A DNA stretch of 64,000 nt from contig NZ_CP100647.1 in NCBI RefSeq assembly GCF_024266585.1, forward strand, positions 3,701,001 to 3,765,000, read 5' to 3'. Both the position numbers and the translations under genes were made by a program. Shown one piece after another: positions 1 through 9,013 of the stretch (position 1 is the stretch's first letter; each line of letters opens with the position of its first letter). The stretch is from Xanthomonas sacchari. Lineage in GTDB: Bacteria > Pseudomonadota > Gammaproteobacteria > Xanthomonadales > Xanthomonadaceae. The notes beneath the pieces were generated by a model that had not been told where the DNA came from, searched no databases, and saw nothing but the letters and a program-made list of their open reading frames with translations.

Positions 1-563
1 TGGCGCTGGTCCAGGCCCAGCACGGGCACCGCCAACGGCAGCAGCAACACCACCAGCACGCCCAGGGCGGCGGTGAACGCGATCGAGGCGGCGACGTCGT
101 CGGAGTCGGCCTCGATCACCGGCGCCGCGGCGACGATCGCCGAATTGCCGCAGATCGCGTTGCCGCAGGCGACCAGGGTGGCCAGCCGCGACGGCAGCCC
201 CAGCGCGCGGCCGATGCCGTAGCCGAGCGCGATCGCCAGCAGCACCACCACGGCGATGGCGCCCAGCAACACGCCCCCTGCCGCGCCGATGGCGCCGAGG
301 CCGACCGAGGCGCCGAGCAGCACGATCGCCAGTTCCAGCGGCAGCTTGGCGGCAAAGGCGATGCCCGCGTGGGTGGACGGCGGCAGCCGCCAGGCCGTGC
401 GCAACAGGGTGCCGAGCACGATCGCGAACACCAGCGCGTCGATCCAGCGCCGGCCCAGCCACTGCAGTTGCGCGCGTTCGGCCAGCCAGGCCAACGCCGC
501 CACCCCGAGGGCCAGGGCCAGCCCGGGCAGCAAGGCCGACGGTCTCTGCAACTGCGTACGCAT
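1..563 (-). CDS. yeiH: YeiH family putative sulfate/sulfite exporter (3' end cut by window edge)
   Basis: This is a polytopic inner-membrane protein whose N-terminal 187 residues are in the window; the reading frame runs off the left edge with no stop. The translation starts MRTQLQRPSALL and contains several hydrophobic segments. It carries the motif CGNAICGNSAIVAAAPVIEA, the recognisable signature of the UPF0324/YeiH family of putative sulfate exporters. The start at 563 fits the first hydrophobic segment and leaves about 100 bp to the divergent LysR gene. A YeiH gene beside a LysR regulator is the arrangement of yeiH and yeiE in enterobacteria, where the pair is linked to sulfite handling. 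Family assignment is firm. The transported ion is inferred from the family. Confidence 0.85.
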   Translation of the reverse strand, partial: MRTQLQRPSALLPGLALALGVAALAWLAERAQLQWLGRRWIDALVFAIVLGTLLRTAWRLPPSTHAGIAFAAKLPLELAIVLLGASVGLGAIGAAGGVLLGAIAVVVLLAIALGYGIGRALGLPSRLATLVACGNAICGNSAIVAAAPVIEADSDDVAASIAFTAALGVLVVLLLPLAVPVLGLDQR

Positions 564-666
564 GGGAGCGATCCGGATCGAAGTGGCGGCAGGGTGCGCC
601 CGCGAACCGTTTCGATCCATCGCATAATTGCGCACACTTCATTCGCCTCATCCGAATGGTTTCCCC

Positions 667-1560
667 ATGACGCTGGAACAACTCGCACTGTTCGTGGCGG
701 TGGCCGAGCGCCAGCACCTGACCCTGGGCGCGCAGGCCGCGCACCGCACGCCCTCGGCCGCCAGCGCCGCGATCAAGGCACTGGAACGCCAGTACGGGGT
801 GGCGCTGTTCGACCGGGTCGGCCGCGGCCTGGCGCTGACCGCGGCCGGCGCGGCGTTCTGCGAGGACGCCAAGGCGATCCTGGCGCGCAGTCGCGCCGCC
901 GAACTGGCGCTGAGCGAATGGCGCGGCGTGCTGCGCGGCACCCTCGACCTGCATGCCAGCCAGACCGTGGCCAGCTACTGGTTGCCGACCCGGCTGATGG
1001 CGTTCCATGCGCGCTATCCGCAGATCGAGATCCGCCTGAGCGTGGGCAACACCGACAGCGTGGCGCGCGCGGTGCGCGCGGGACGCGCCGAACTGGGCTT
1101 CGTCGAGGGCCGGGTGCAGGCCGCGGAGCTGCTGAGTTCGCCGCTGGACCACGACCGGCTGAGCGTGGTGGCCGCACCGGGCCACCCGCTGGCCGGACGC
1201 CGCCGCCCCGGGCTGGCGCGGCTGGTCGCCGACAGCACCTGGATCATGCGCGAACCCGGCTCGGGCACGCGCTCGGCGTTCGAGGCGGCGTTGCGCGCCG
1301 CCGGCATCGCCCCCGAGCGCCTGCGCGTGGCCCTGTCCCTGCCCTCCAACGAAGCGGTGCTGTCGGCGGTGCAGGCCGGGCCCAGCCTGGCGGCGATCTC
1401 GCAGCTGGCCGCGGCGCCGTGGCTGGAGAGCGGCCGGCTGCAGCGCCTCGCCGTGACGCTGGGCGAACGCAGCTTCCATGCGCTGCGCCACCGCGAACGC
1501 AGCCTGGGCGCGGCGGCGGTCGCCCTGCTCGGCTTGCAGGCCCCATCCGCGGCGGCCTGA
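667..1560 (+). CDS. LysR family transcriptional regulator, YeiE-like
   Basis: This is a 297-residue LysR-type regulator. The N-terminal winged helix-turn-helix (about residues 1-60) begins MTLEQLALFVAVAER and contains the recognition-helix region TPSAASAAIKALE. The rest matches a periplasmic-binding-protein-like effector domain. I start it at 667 because the usual LysR N-terminus begins there; an in-frame upstream start at 628 would add 13 residues without family support. The divergent neighbour is a YeiH-family exporter, so control of that gene, as for YeiE in Escherichia coli, is likely. YeiE-type proteins have been linked to sulfite; whether this one senses sulfite is inference. Confidence 0.88.
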   Translation: MTLEQLALFVAVAERQHLTLGAQAAHRTPSAASAAIKALERQYGVALFDRVGRGLALTAAGAAFCEDAKAILARSRAAELALSEWRGVLRGTLDLHASQTVASYWLPTRLMAFHARYPQIEIRLSVGNTDSVARAVRAGRAELGFVEGRVQAAELLSSPLDHDRLSVVAAPGHPLAGRRRPGLARLVADSTWIMREPGSGTRSAFEAALRAAGIAPERLRVALSLPSNEAVLSAVQAGPSLAAISQLAAAPWLESGRLQRLAVTLGERSFHALRHRERSLGAAAVALLGLQAPSAAA

Positions 1561-1598
1561 ACGCCGGGCGTGCCGGCACGCGGCGCCGCGCGCGACAT

Positions 1599-1644
1599 CC
1601 ATTCCAAAACAAGATAGCCCTCGGCAAATGCTTCATTGGAATGG
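1599..1644. promoter_or_regulatory. Inverted repeat in the galactan receptor upstream region
   Basis: The 326-bp stretch between the LysR gene and the TonB-dependent receptor holds two 9-bp arms, CCATTCCAA (1599-1607) and TTGGAATGG (1636-1644), separated by 28 bp. The right arm continues into a second partial copy (GGAATGCC). A related CATTCCAATTCC sequence occurs upstream of the GH51 gene near 29637. This may be a regulator binding site, but no regulator for it lies in the window and the arms are short. I saw nothing else that I could call in this gap apart from the ribosome binding site GGGAGGGA at 1873-1880. Confidence 0.35.
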
Positions 1645-1886
1645 AATGCCTGGCGCTTCTATCCTCGCTCCCGGTCTCTCGCGCGCCAAGGCAGCGGAAG
1701 GGGATGTCCACGGCGCCGCCGCCGGACATGCCACGCACGCCCGGCCGCGCCGCCAGATACGTCATCGAGGACAACGATCGGGACAGCCTGCAGACATGGT
1801 TGGCGCCCCGCCGCTGTTCCCAGGGCCGGACTGTTCCGGCCCACGCCAATTTGCTCGGTCACTTTTTGTCCTGGGAGGGAACAAAA

Positions 1887-4583
1887 ATGCCTTTGGAACA
1901 GTCCCGTCGCCTGGTCGGCGGGCGTGCGCATCGCCCTGCCGCCCGCACCCTGCTGGGCGCGGCCATCGTCCTGGCCCTGTCCGGCAGCTTCGCCGCGCAT
2001 GCGCAGAGCGCCACCGCCGATCCGGCGGCCACGGCCACGCCCCCCACCACGCCCGAGGCCAAGAACGGCCAGCAACCGGTCACCCTGGACAACGTGATGG
2101 TGGTCGGCCAGCGCGCCAGCCTGGAACAGGCGGTGCAGGCCAAGCAACTCGACGACCACGTGGTCGAGGTGATCTCCGCCGACAACATGGGGCAGATGCC
2201 CAACGTCACCGTGGCCGAGGCGCTGGTGCGCCTGCCCGGCGTCAACGGCACCCGCGACCGTGGCAACGAAAGCCTGGCCACGGTGCGCGGCCTCGGCCCG
2301 CGCATGACCATGGGCACGGTCAACGGCCGCGAGATCGCCTCCTCCGAACCCAACCGCGCGGTGCGCTGGGAGGTGTTCCCCACCGAGATCGTCTCCACCG
2401 TCAAGGTCTACAAGACCCCGTCGGCGGACCTGATCGCCGGCGGCATCGCCGCCACCGTGGACATCTCCACCATCAACCCGCTCGACCACACCGGCCCGAC
2501 CTTCGTCGCCACCGCCGGCCCGGTCTACTACGACGAGGCCAAGGACGCGCGCGACTATTCGCCGTGGGGCCAGCGCCTGGGCGCGAGCTGGATCCACCGC
2601 ATCAACGACAACCTGGCGGTCGCGCTCGGCGCCACCTACCAGAAGCAGAAGAACGCCGGCGTCTCGATCGGCACCTGGGGCTACACCGACGCCAGCAACG
2701 CGCGCGACGTCGATGGCGACGGCAAGGTCGACTACACCCCGTGGGGCGCGGCCGACCAGCTCAAGCTGACCGAGCAGACCCGCACCGGCGCCATGGGCAC
2801 CGTGCAGTGGCGCTCGGGCAACCTGGAACTCAAGCTCGACGGCCTGTACTCGCGCATCCGCATCGACGAGGACCAGCGCCAGAACTGGTTCAACAACCTC
2901 GGCTACAGCATCTACTCGGCCAGCAATCCGTACACCACGCCCGGCTCGTCCTACACCATCGTCGACGGCGACGTGGTCGCCGGCACCCTGGCCAATTCCA
3001 ACCTGCAGGTGGACCACGTCGTCGCCCGCTACGACGAGGTCAAGACGCTGGCGGCCGGCGGCCTCAACGCCAAGTGGCGCGGCGACGTGTGGACGCTGGG
3101 CGGCGACCTGTCGTTCTCGCAGGCCAAGCGCGACAACGACTGGCGCGCGGTGCGCTTCGGCAGCAACCCGGACACGGTCTCGTTCGACTTCCGCCACGGC
3201 GTCCCCCCCACCATCAGCACCAGCTCCGACGCGCCGGAATGGGGCATCAGCGGCCAGACCGAACCGCAGGCGCTGCGCGACCGCATCGCCGCCTTGGCGC
3301 TGAGCGCCAGCCGCGCGATCGAGGATTCGCCGGTCACCGCGCTGGAGTTCGGCGCGCGCGTCGCGCGCCGCGAGAAGCAGAACCGCCACTTCACCAGCTC
3401 CCAGTCCGGCTACGGCCAGCCGATCTCCGCCTACCAGGACCTGATCTACCCGGAGACGATGCCGGATCTGAACGTGCCGCCCCTGACCGGCGGCGACCTG
3501 GACGCGATCGCCAGGCTCGGCTTCGGCGGCTTCGATCCCAGCCTGGCCGTCGAACAGCGCCTGGACCACTGGAACGTCGAGGAGAACGTGCGCGAGGCCT
3601 TCGCCAAGGCGGTGTTCAGTTCGCAGTGGTTCGGCGTGGACGTCACCGGCAACGCCGGCGTGCGCGTGGTCCACACCGATACCGACAGCCACGGCTACGA
3701 CACCGTCGGCGGCGTGCTGCAGCCGAGCAGCGCCGGCAAGACCTACACCGACGTGCTGCCCAGCGCCACGGTCAACTTCCTGATCGATCCAGAGCGCATT
3801 CTGCGCGTGTCGGTAGCCAAGGTGATGGCGCGGCCGCCGCTGGACGAACTGCGCACCGGGCGCGCGCTCGACGATCCCAACACCACCGTCGGCCAGCTCA
3901 CCGGCAGCGGCGGCAACCCGCAGCTCAACCCGTTCCGCGCCACCCAGCTCGACCTGTCCTACGAGTGGTACTTCCACAAGGAGGCGCTGGCGGCGCTGGC
4001 GCTGTACCGCAAGTGGGTGGATTCGAGCATCGGCTACAAGACCCAGCACGAGACCATCGACGGCCGCGACTACCTGATCAGCGGCCCGTTCAACGGTGGC
4101 GGCGGCTACATCAACGGTGCCGAGCTGACTTTCCAGACGCCGTTCTTCTTCATCCCGCACCTGGAGAACTTCGGCATCTACTCCAACTACTCGTACGTGG
4201 AATCCAACCTGCACGAGTTCTCGCCGGCGGACAATCCGCTGCCGCTCAGCGGCCTGGCGCGCAACACCGGCACGCTGGACCTCTGGTACAACAACGGCAG
4301 CTTCGAAGCGCGGATCGGCTACAAGTACCACAGCCCCTACACCGTGGTGTACGGCTGGAACGCGGCGCGGCTGGCGCGGCTGGAGAGCGAAGGCACGGTG
4401 GACCTGAGCCTGGCCTGGCGCTACAGCGAACACCTGGGCTTCAAGTTCCAGGTCGGCAACCTGACCAACGAGCCGCTGCGCGCGTACAGCGACAACAAGC
4501 GCAATCGCCTGGCCAACCAGGACGACGGCGGCTACCAGTTGTTCGGCCGCCGCTTCGCCCTGGAAGCGACCTACACGTTCTGA
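1887..4583 (+). CDS. TonB-dependent outer-membrane receptor, galactan locus
   Basis: This 898-residue outer-membrane receptor would import an oligosaccharide using energy from TonB-ExbB-ExbD. The start at 1887 follows a strong ribosome binding site (GGGAGGGA) and gives a clean signal peptide ending near AAHAQS. A candidate TonB box (VMVVGQRAS) follows, then the plug domain with NVTVAEALVRLPGV and VRGLGPRMTMGTVNGRE. The C-terminal two thirds form the beta-barrel, which ends in the aromatic residue expected of an outer-membrane protein (EATYTF). There is no STN signalling domain, so it is unlikely to signal to a sigma factor. It lies 16 bp upstream of a GH53 galactanase and a GH2 beta-galactosidase. 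That context makes galacto-oligosaccharides from pectic galactan the likely substrate, by inference. Confidence 0.9.
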   Translation: MPLEQSRRLVGGRAHRPAARTLLGAAIVLALSGSFAAHAQSATADPAATATPPTTPEAKNGQQPVTLDNVMVVGQRASLEQAVQAKQLDDHVVEVISADNMGQMPNVTVAEALVRLPGVNGTRDRGNESLATVRGLGPRMTMGTVNGREIASSEPNRAVRWEVFPTEIVSTVKVYKTPSADLIAGGIAATVDISTINPLDHTGPTFVATAGPVYYDEAKDARDYSPWGQRLGASWIHRINDNLAVALGATYQKQKNAGVSIGTWGYTDASNARDVDGDGKVDYTPWGAADQLKLTEQTRTGAMGTVQWRSGNLELKLDGLYSRIRIDEDQRQNWFNNLGYSIYSASNPYTTPGSSYTIVDGDVVAGTLANSNLQVDHVVARYDEVKTLAAGGLNAKWRGDVWTLGGDLSFSQAKRDNDWRAVRFGSNPDTVSFDFRHGVPPTISTSSDAPEWGISGQTEPQALRDRIAALALSASRAIEDSPVTALEFGARVARREKQNRHFTSSQSGYGQPISAYQDLIYPETMPDLNVPPLTGGDLDAIARLGFGGFDPSLAVEQRLDHWNVEENVREAFAKAVFSSQWFGVDVTGNAGVRVVHTDTDSHGYDTVGGVLQPSSAGKTYTDVLPSATVNFLIDPERILRVSVAKVMARPPLDELRTGRALDDPNTTVGQLTGSGGNPQLNPFRATQLDLSYEWYFHKEALAALALYRKWVDSSIGYKTQHETIDGRDYLISGPFNGGGGYINGAELTFQTPFFFIPHLENFGIYSNYSYVESNLHEFSPADNPLPLSGLARNTGTLDLWYNNGSFEARIGYKYHSPYTVVYGWNAARLARLESEGTVDLSLAWRYSEHLGFKFQVGNLTNEPLRAYSDNKRNRLANQDDGGYQLFGRRFALEATYTF

Positions 4584-4599
4584 GTCGGTGGAGACCCGC

Positions 4600-5775
4600 A
4601 TGCGATCCAGACGCACCTGGCTGCCGGCGCTCGCGCTGGCCCTCGCCGCCGCCCTCGCCACGCCCATGGCCGGCGCCGGCACGCTGTACCTCGGCGCCGA
4701 CCTGTCCTACGTCAACGAGATGGAGGATTGCGGCGTGCAGTACCGCGAACACGGCACGGTGCGCGACCCGTTCGAACTGTTCCACGCGCACGGCGCCAAC
4801 CTGGTGCGCGTGCGCCTGTGGAACGATGCGCGCTGGACCCGCTACAGCGACCTGAGCGACGTCAAGAAGACCATCCGCCGCGCGCGCGCGCAGGGCATGC
4901 AGGTGCTGCTGGACTTCCACTACTCCGACGACTGGGCCGACGGCGACAAGCAACTGATCCCCAAGGCCTGGGCCAGCATCACCGACCAGGACGAACTGGC
5001 GCGCACGCTGTACGGCTTCACCTACGACACGCTGAGCGCGCTGGACCGCGCCGGGCTGATGCCGGAACTGGTGCAGGTGGGCAACGAGAGCAATTCCGAC
5101 CTGATGGACAGCCAGCCCTGGGACAAGCGCCGGCCGATCGACTGGCGCCGCAACGCCAAGCTGTTCAACGCCGGCATCCAGGCGGTGCGCGACGCCGGCG
5201 CACGCTCGTCGATCAAGCCGAAGGTGATGCTGCACATCGCCCAGCCGGAGAACGTGGAGCCGTGGTTCGCCGCCGCGGCCAAGGCCGGCGTGCGCGACTT
5301 CGACTTCATCGGCATCAGCTACTACCGCAAGTGGTCGCGCGAGACCATGGACCAGCTCGGCGCCACCATCAAGCGCCTGCGCCAGCACTACCCGGCCGAG
5401 GTGACGGTGGTGGAGACCGCCTACCCGTGGACGCTGGAAAGCGGCGACCCCTCGCCCAACCTGCTCGGCGCCGATTCGCTGATTCCGGGCTACCCGGCCA
5501 CGCCGCAGGGCCAGTTGAAATATCTGGTGGACCTCACCCAACTGGTGGTCGACAACGGCGGCAGCGGCGTCGTGTACTGGGAACCGGCCTGGACCAGCAA
5601 CACCTGCAAGACCCGCTGGGGCGTCGGCTCCTCATGGGAGAACGCCAGCTTCTTCGATTTCCGCCACGGCAACGAACTGCTGCCCGGCATCGGCTTCATG
5701 CAGCACGCCTACAGGCCGGCCCCGGCTACGGCCGCGGGCACCTCTGCCGCGCCCGCGCAGGACCCGCGGCCATGA
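4600..5775 (+). CDS. Arabinogalactan endo-beta-1,4-galactanase, GH53
   Basis: This 391-residue secreted glycoside hydrolase of family 53 cuts the beta-1,4-galactan side chains of type I arabinogalactan in pectin. A signal peptide ends near residue 26 (ATPMAGA). The catalytic acid/base is Glu163 in VQVGNESNSD and the nucleophile is Glu272 in VVETAYPWT; both motifs are intact. I start at ATG 4600, which has GGTGGAG 6 nt upstream; a GTG at 4588 is possible but would sit on that ribosome binding site. The stop overlaps the start of the next gene (ATGA), so this gene and the beta-galactosidase are translationally coupled. The length and motifs are typical of an active enzyme. Confidence 0.93.
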   Translation: MRSRRTWLPALALALAAALATPMAGAGTLYLGADLSYVNEMEDCGVQYREHGTVRDPFELFHAHGANLVRVRLWNDARWTRYSDLSDVKKTIRRARAQGMQVLLDFHYSDDWADGDKQLIPKAWASITDQDELARTLYGFTYDTLSALDRAGLMPELVQVGNESNSDLMDSQPWDKRRPIDWRRNAKLFNAGIQAVRDAGARSSIKPKVMLHIAQPENVEPWFAAAAKAGVRDFDFIGISYYRKWSRETMDQLGATIKRLRQHYPAEVTVVETAYPWTLESGDPSPNLLGADSLIPGYPATPQGQLKYLVDLTQLVVDNGGSGVVYWEPAWTSNTCKTRWGVGSSWENASFFDFRHGNELLPGIGFMQHAYRPAPATAAGTSAAPAQDPRP

Positions 5776-8333
5776 TCGAACTGAGCCGACGCGACCTGCT
5801 GCGCTCGCTGGTCGCCGGCGGCGTGCAGGTGGCGGTACCCGGTGCCGCTGCGGCCCTGGCGCCGGCCGCGCCCGCGGCTGCGCCTGCCAGCGACAACGCC
5901 ATGCCGCCACTGCCGCTGGACCTGGACGACGACGCACCGCGCCAGCGCCTGCTGTGCGATGGCGGCTGGCGTTTCCACCTCGGCCACGCCGACGACCCGG
6001 CGCGCGACTTCCATTTCGGCACCTTCCAGCGCACCTACGCCAAGGCCGGCAAGGACACCGCCGACGCCGCCCTGCTCGCCTTCGACGACAGCGACTGGGA
6101 GCGCATCGACCTGCCGCACGACTGGGCGGTGGCGCTGCCGCCGCGCCAGGACCCGACCTCCACCCTGGTCAACGGCGAAGACCCGGCCGCCGCGCACGGC
6201 TACACGCCGCTGGGCCGCACCGATCCGCAGACCAGCATCGGCTGGTACCGGCGCGTGCTGGAGATCCCGGCCGAGGACCTGGGCAAGCGGATCAGCCTGG
6301 AATTCGACGGCGTGTTCCGCGACTGCCTGGTGTTCTGCAACGGCCACATCGTCGGCCGCAACGGCAGCGGCTACTGCGGCTTCGAGGTCGACCTCAGCGA
6401 CGTACTCGACTACGGCGCCAGGAACATCATCGCGGTGCGCGTGGACGCCACGCTCGGCGAAGGCTGGTTCTACGAAGGCGCCGGCATCTACCGCCACGTC
6501 TGGCTGCGCACCACCGACGCGCTGCACGTGCCGATGGACGGCGTCTACGTGCGCAGCGTCTGGGACGGCGGCGACGCGCAGGCGCTGGTGGAGACCGAAC
6601 TCGGCAACAGCGGCGCCGAACCGCGCCAATGCAGCGTGGTGTCGGTGATCCGCGCGCCGGACGGGCGCATCGTCGCCCAGGCCAGCTCCGCACCGGTCAC
6701 GGTCGAAGCGGGCGTGGTGCAGCGTGTGCAGCAGACCCTGGACCTGGGCACGCCGCTGCCGTGGTCGCCAGAGAACCCGCAGCGCTACACACTGTCCACG
6801 CGCGTGCTCGGCGATGGCCGCACCTGCGACGCGACCACCACGCACTTCGGCGTGCGCCGCCTGCAGTTCGACCCGCAGCGCGGCCTGCTGCTCAACGGTG
6901 CGGCCTACAAGCTGCACGGCACCAACAACCACCAGGACCATGCCGGCGTCGGCACCGCCATTCCCGACCGCCTGCACGAATGGCGCCTGCGCCAGCTCAA
7001 GTCGATGGGCTGCAACGCCTACCGCAGCGCGCACAACCCGGCCTCGCCGGCAGTGCTGGAGCTGTGCGACCGGCTGGGCCTGCTGCTGATCGACGAGAGC
7101 CGGCGCATGTCCTCCGACGACGAGGCCATGGCCGAACTGACGTCGATGGTGCGGCGCGGCCGCAACCATCCCTGCGTGATGCTGTGGTCGCTGGGCAACG
7201 AGGAGCCGCAGATGGTCACCGCGCGCGGCGCGCGCATCGTTGCGCGCATGCAGCGCCTGGTCCGACGCCTGGACCCGACCCGCCCCACCACCTTCGCCAT
7301 GGACAAGGGTTTCGACGACGGCGTCGGCCAGGTCGTGGACGTGGTCGGCTTCAACTACCGCACCACGCAGATGGACGCCTTCCATGCGCGCCATCCGCAG
7401 ATCCCGGTCTACGGCAGCGAGACCGGCAGCACCGTCGGCGTGCGCGGCAACTACCGCACCGACGACGTGCGCGGCTACGCCCGCGCCTACGACCTCGACT
7501 ACCCGTGGTGGGCGAGCAGCGCCGAGGCCTGGTGGAGCTATGTCGCGCAGCGCCCGTACATCGCCGGCGGCTTCGTCTGGACCGGCTTCGACTACCGCGG
7601 CGAGCCGACCCCGTACAACCGCTGGCCGAACGTGGCCTCGCAGTTCGGCATCCTCGACAGTTGCGGCTTCCCCAAGGACAACTACTGGTACTACCGGGCG
7701 CAATGGACCCGCGAACCGTTGCTGCACCTGTTCCCGCACTGGAACTGGGACGGCCTGCTGGAGGCGCGCGACAACGGCATGATCGACGTGTGGTGCCACA
7801 GCAACCTGGACGCGGTGGAACTGCTGGTCAACGGCGTCAGCCAGGGCCTGCAGCAGGTGCCGGCCTACGGCCACGTCGAGTGGCGCGTGCGCTACGCGCC
7901 CGGCCACATCGAAGCGCGCGGCTACCGCGGCGGCAAGCAGGTGCTGACGCAACGCCGCGAGACCGTCGGCGCCCCGGCCGCGGTACGCCTGCGCTGCGAC
8001 CGCCCCACCCTGTTGGCCGATGCGGAGGACGTGGCCGTGGTCGCGGTGGAGATCGTCGACGCGCAGGGCCGCGTCGTCCCCACCGCCAGCGACACCGTGC
8101 ACTTCGCCGTCCGCGGCCCCGGCCGCCTGATCGGCGTCGGCAACGGCGACCCGTCCAGCCACGAACGCGACAAGGCCGACCAGCGCCGTGCCTTCAACAG
8201 CCTGTGCATGGCGCTGCTGCAGACCACGCGCGCGGCGGGGACGCTGACGTTGGAGGCCACAGCGCCCGGGTTGGCACCGGCGCGGCTGGCGCTGCCGGTG
8301 GAACGCGCGCGGTCGCGGCCGTTCGTGGCGTAA
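5772..8333 (+). CDS. Beta-galactosidase, GH2, with Tat-type signal
   Basis: This 853-residue family 2 glycoside hydrolase probably removes galactose from the galacto-oligosaccharides made by the upstream GH53 enzyme. It has the usual order: sugar-binding domain (about residues 60-230), immunoglobulin-like sandwich, TIM barrel (about 330-600) and extra C-terminal beta domains. The acid/base is Glu477 in SLGNEEP and the nucleophile is Glu550 in VYGSETGS. The N-terminus MIELSRRDLLRSLVAGG has the twin-arginine pattern followed by a hydrophobic stretch, so export by Tat is likely. That places the enzyme in the periplasm, downstream of the TonB receptor. The start overlaps the upstream stop by 4 nt. 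Beta-galactosidase is the best substrate guess from context; GH2 also contains other activities. Confidence 0.9.
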   Translation: MIELSRRDLLRSLVAGGVQVAVPGAAAALAPAAPAAAPASDNAMPPLPLDLDDDAPRQRLLCDGGWRFHLGHADDPARDFHFGTFQRTYAKAGKDTADAALLAFDDSDWERIDLPHDWAVALPPRQDPTSTLVNGEDPAAAHGYTPLGRTDPQTSIGWYRRVLEIPAEDLGKRISLEFDGVFRDCLVFCNGHIVGRNGSGYCGFEVDLSDVLDYGARNIIAVRVDATLGEGWFYEGAGIYRHVWLRTTDALHVPMDGVYVRSVWDGGDAQALVETELGNSGAEPRQCSVVSVIRAPDGRIVAQASSAPVTVEAGVVQRVQQTLDLGTPLPWSPENPQRYTLSTRVLGDGRTCDATTTHFGVRRLQFDPQRGLLLNGAAYKLHGTNNHQDHAGVGTAIPDRLHEWRLRQLKSMGCNAYRSAHNPASPAVLELCDRLGLLLIDESRRMSSDDEAMAELTSMVRRGRNHPCVMLWSLGNEEPQMVTARGARIVARMQRLVRRLDPTRPTTFAMDKGFDDGVGQVVDVVGFNYRTTQMDAFHARHPQIPVYGSETGSTVGVRGNYRTDDVRGYARAYDLDYPWWASSAEAWWSYVAQRPYIAGGFVWTGFDYRGEPTPYNRWPNVASQFGILDSCGFPKDNYWYYRAQWTREPLLHLFPHWNWDGLLEARDNGMIDVWCHSNLDAVELLVNGVSQGLQQVPAYGHVEWRVRYAPGHIEARGYRGGKQVLTQRRETVGAPAAVRLRCDRPTLLADAEDVAVVAVEIVDAQGRVVPTASDTVHFAVRGPGRLIGVGNGDPSSHERDKADQRRAFNSLCMALLQTTRAAGTLTLEATAPGLAPARLALPVERARSRPFVA

Positions 8334-8421
8334 GCGTAGATGTGCCAGCGACGCGTCAGTCCTGAGGTCGAGGCTGATGCCAGGCGGTCCGAACAGCAAC
8401 AGCCTCCTCCGATCCCAGCCT

Positions 8422-8451
8422 CCCCCATCTGGCATCCGTAAGCGATGGGGG
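8422..8451. terminator. Hairpin between convergent genes
   Basis: An 8-bp stem, CCCCCATC (8422-8429) with GATGGGGG (8444-8451), has a 14-nt loop and lies in the 164-bp gap between the convergent beta-galactosidase and lipoprotein genes. It has no T-run on either strand, so a terminator role is only plausible. Confidence 0.35.
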
Positions 8452-8497
8452 CCTCTGCGCGCTCTTGGGATTCGACAAGGCGGCGTTCGCAGCCTTG

Positions 8498-9013
8498 TCA
8501 GGGTCCGGTGGCAGTCGGGTTGCGGCAACCGGCATTGAGTCGCGTCACGAGCTGCATGCGCGCATCGCCGACCGCTGCGCCCAGAATCCCCAACGCATCG
8601 GACGTGGATGAGTTCCAGTTGACCCTGGCCGACTGCCCGCGCACGACGAACGCCGCCGCCCCCTGAGGCCGAATCTCGAATGCCGCCACCCCCGTTACGG
8701 TTGCGGGCAAGGCATTCAGATAGAGCTTCTGAACGGCGATTGTCACCGATGGCGCATCGGCAACGCGCGACCAGCCCAGCGAACCCAGTGCCTCACGGAC
8801 GCTGGCAGCGATGTCGGGAAATACATACGTGTGGTTTCCAAGCATTCCCACCTCTGTGGTCGATCGCGCATCGACGATTTGTCCCAGTCGGTAAGGACAG
8901 CGCAGACCGGAATCGACCTTCGTTGGCAGATGCAGCACCTGCGTGCGTTCGATGCGGGCGGCACACCCACATAACGACAGCAGCAGGCTGAGCGAAACGG
9001 CGATGCGGACCAT
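8498..9013 (-). CDS. Putative lipoprotein of unknown function
   Basis: This 171-residue protein is not one I recognise. The first 20 residues are a hydrophobic export signal ending SLCGCAAR; the LCGC stretch can serve as a lipobox, although Cys at the -2 position is unusual. The mature part has PYRLGQIVDARSTTEVG and YVFPDIAASVREALGSLGW, reminiscent of small envelope lipoproteins that hold DUF-type copies of an alpha/beta fold. The ATG overlaps the stop of the upstream gene by one base, so the two are translationally coupled and probably act together in the envelope. No catalytic motif is visible. Confidence 0.7.
   Translation of the reverse strand: MVRIAVSLSLLLSLCGCAARIERTQVLHLPTKVDSGLRCPYRLGQIVDARSTTEVGMLGNHTYVFPDIAASVREALGSLGWSRVADAPSVTIAVQKLYLNALPATVTGVAAFEIRPQGAAAFVVRGQSARVNWNSSTSDALGILGAAVGDARMQLVTRLNAGCRNPTATGP

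Noticed and set aside
1478-4855. Very long open frames (over 1000 codons) overlapping the galactan receptor on both strands
   Set aside because: They are Arg/Pro/Gly/His-rich shadow frames produced by high GC content; the receptor frame has a signal peptide, plug and barrel end.
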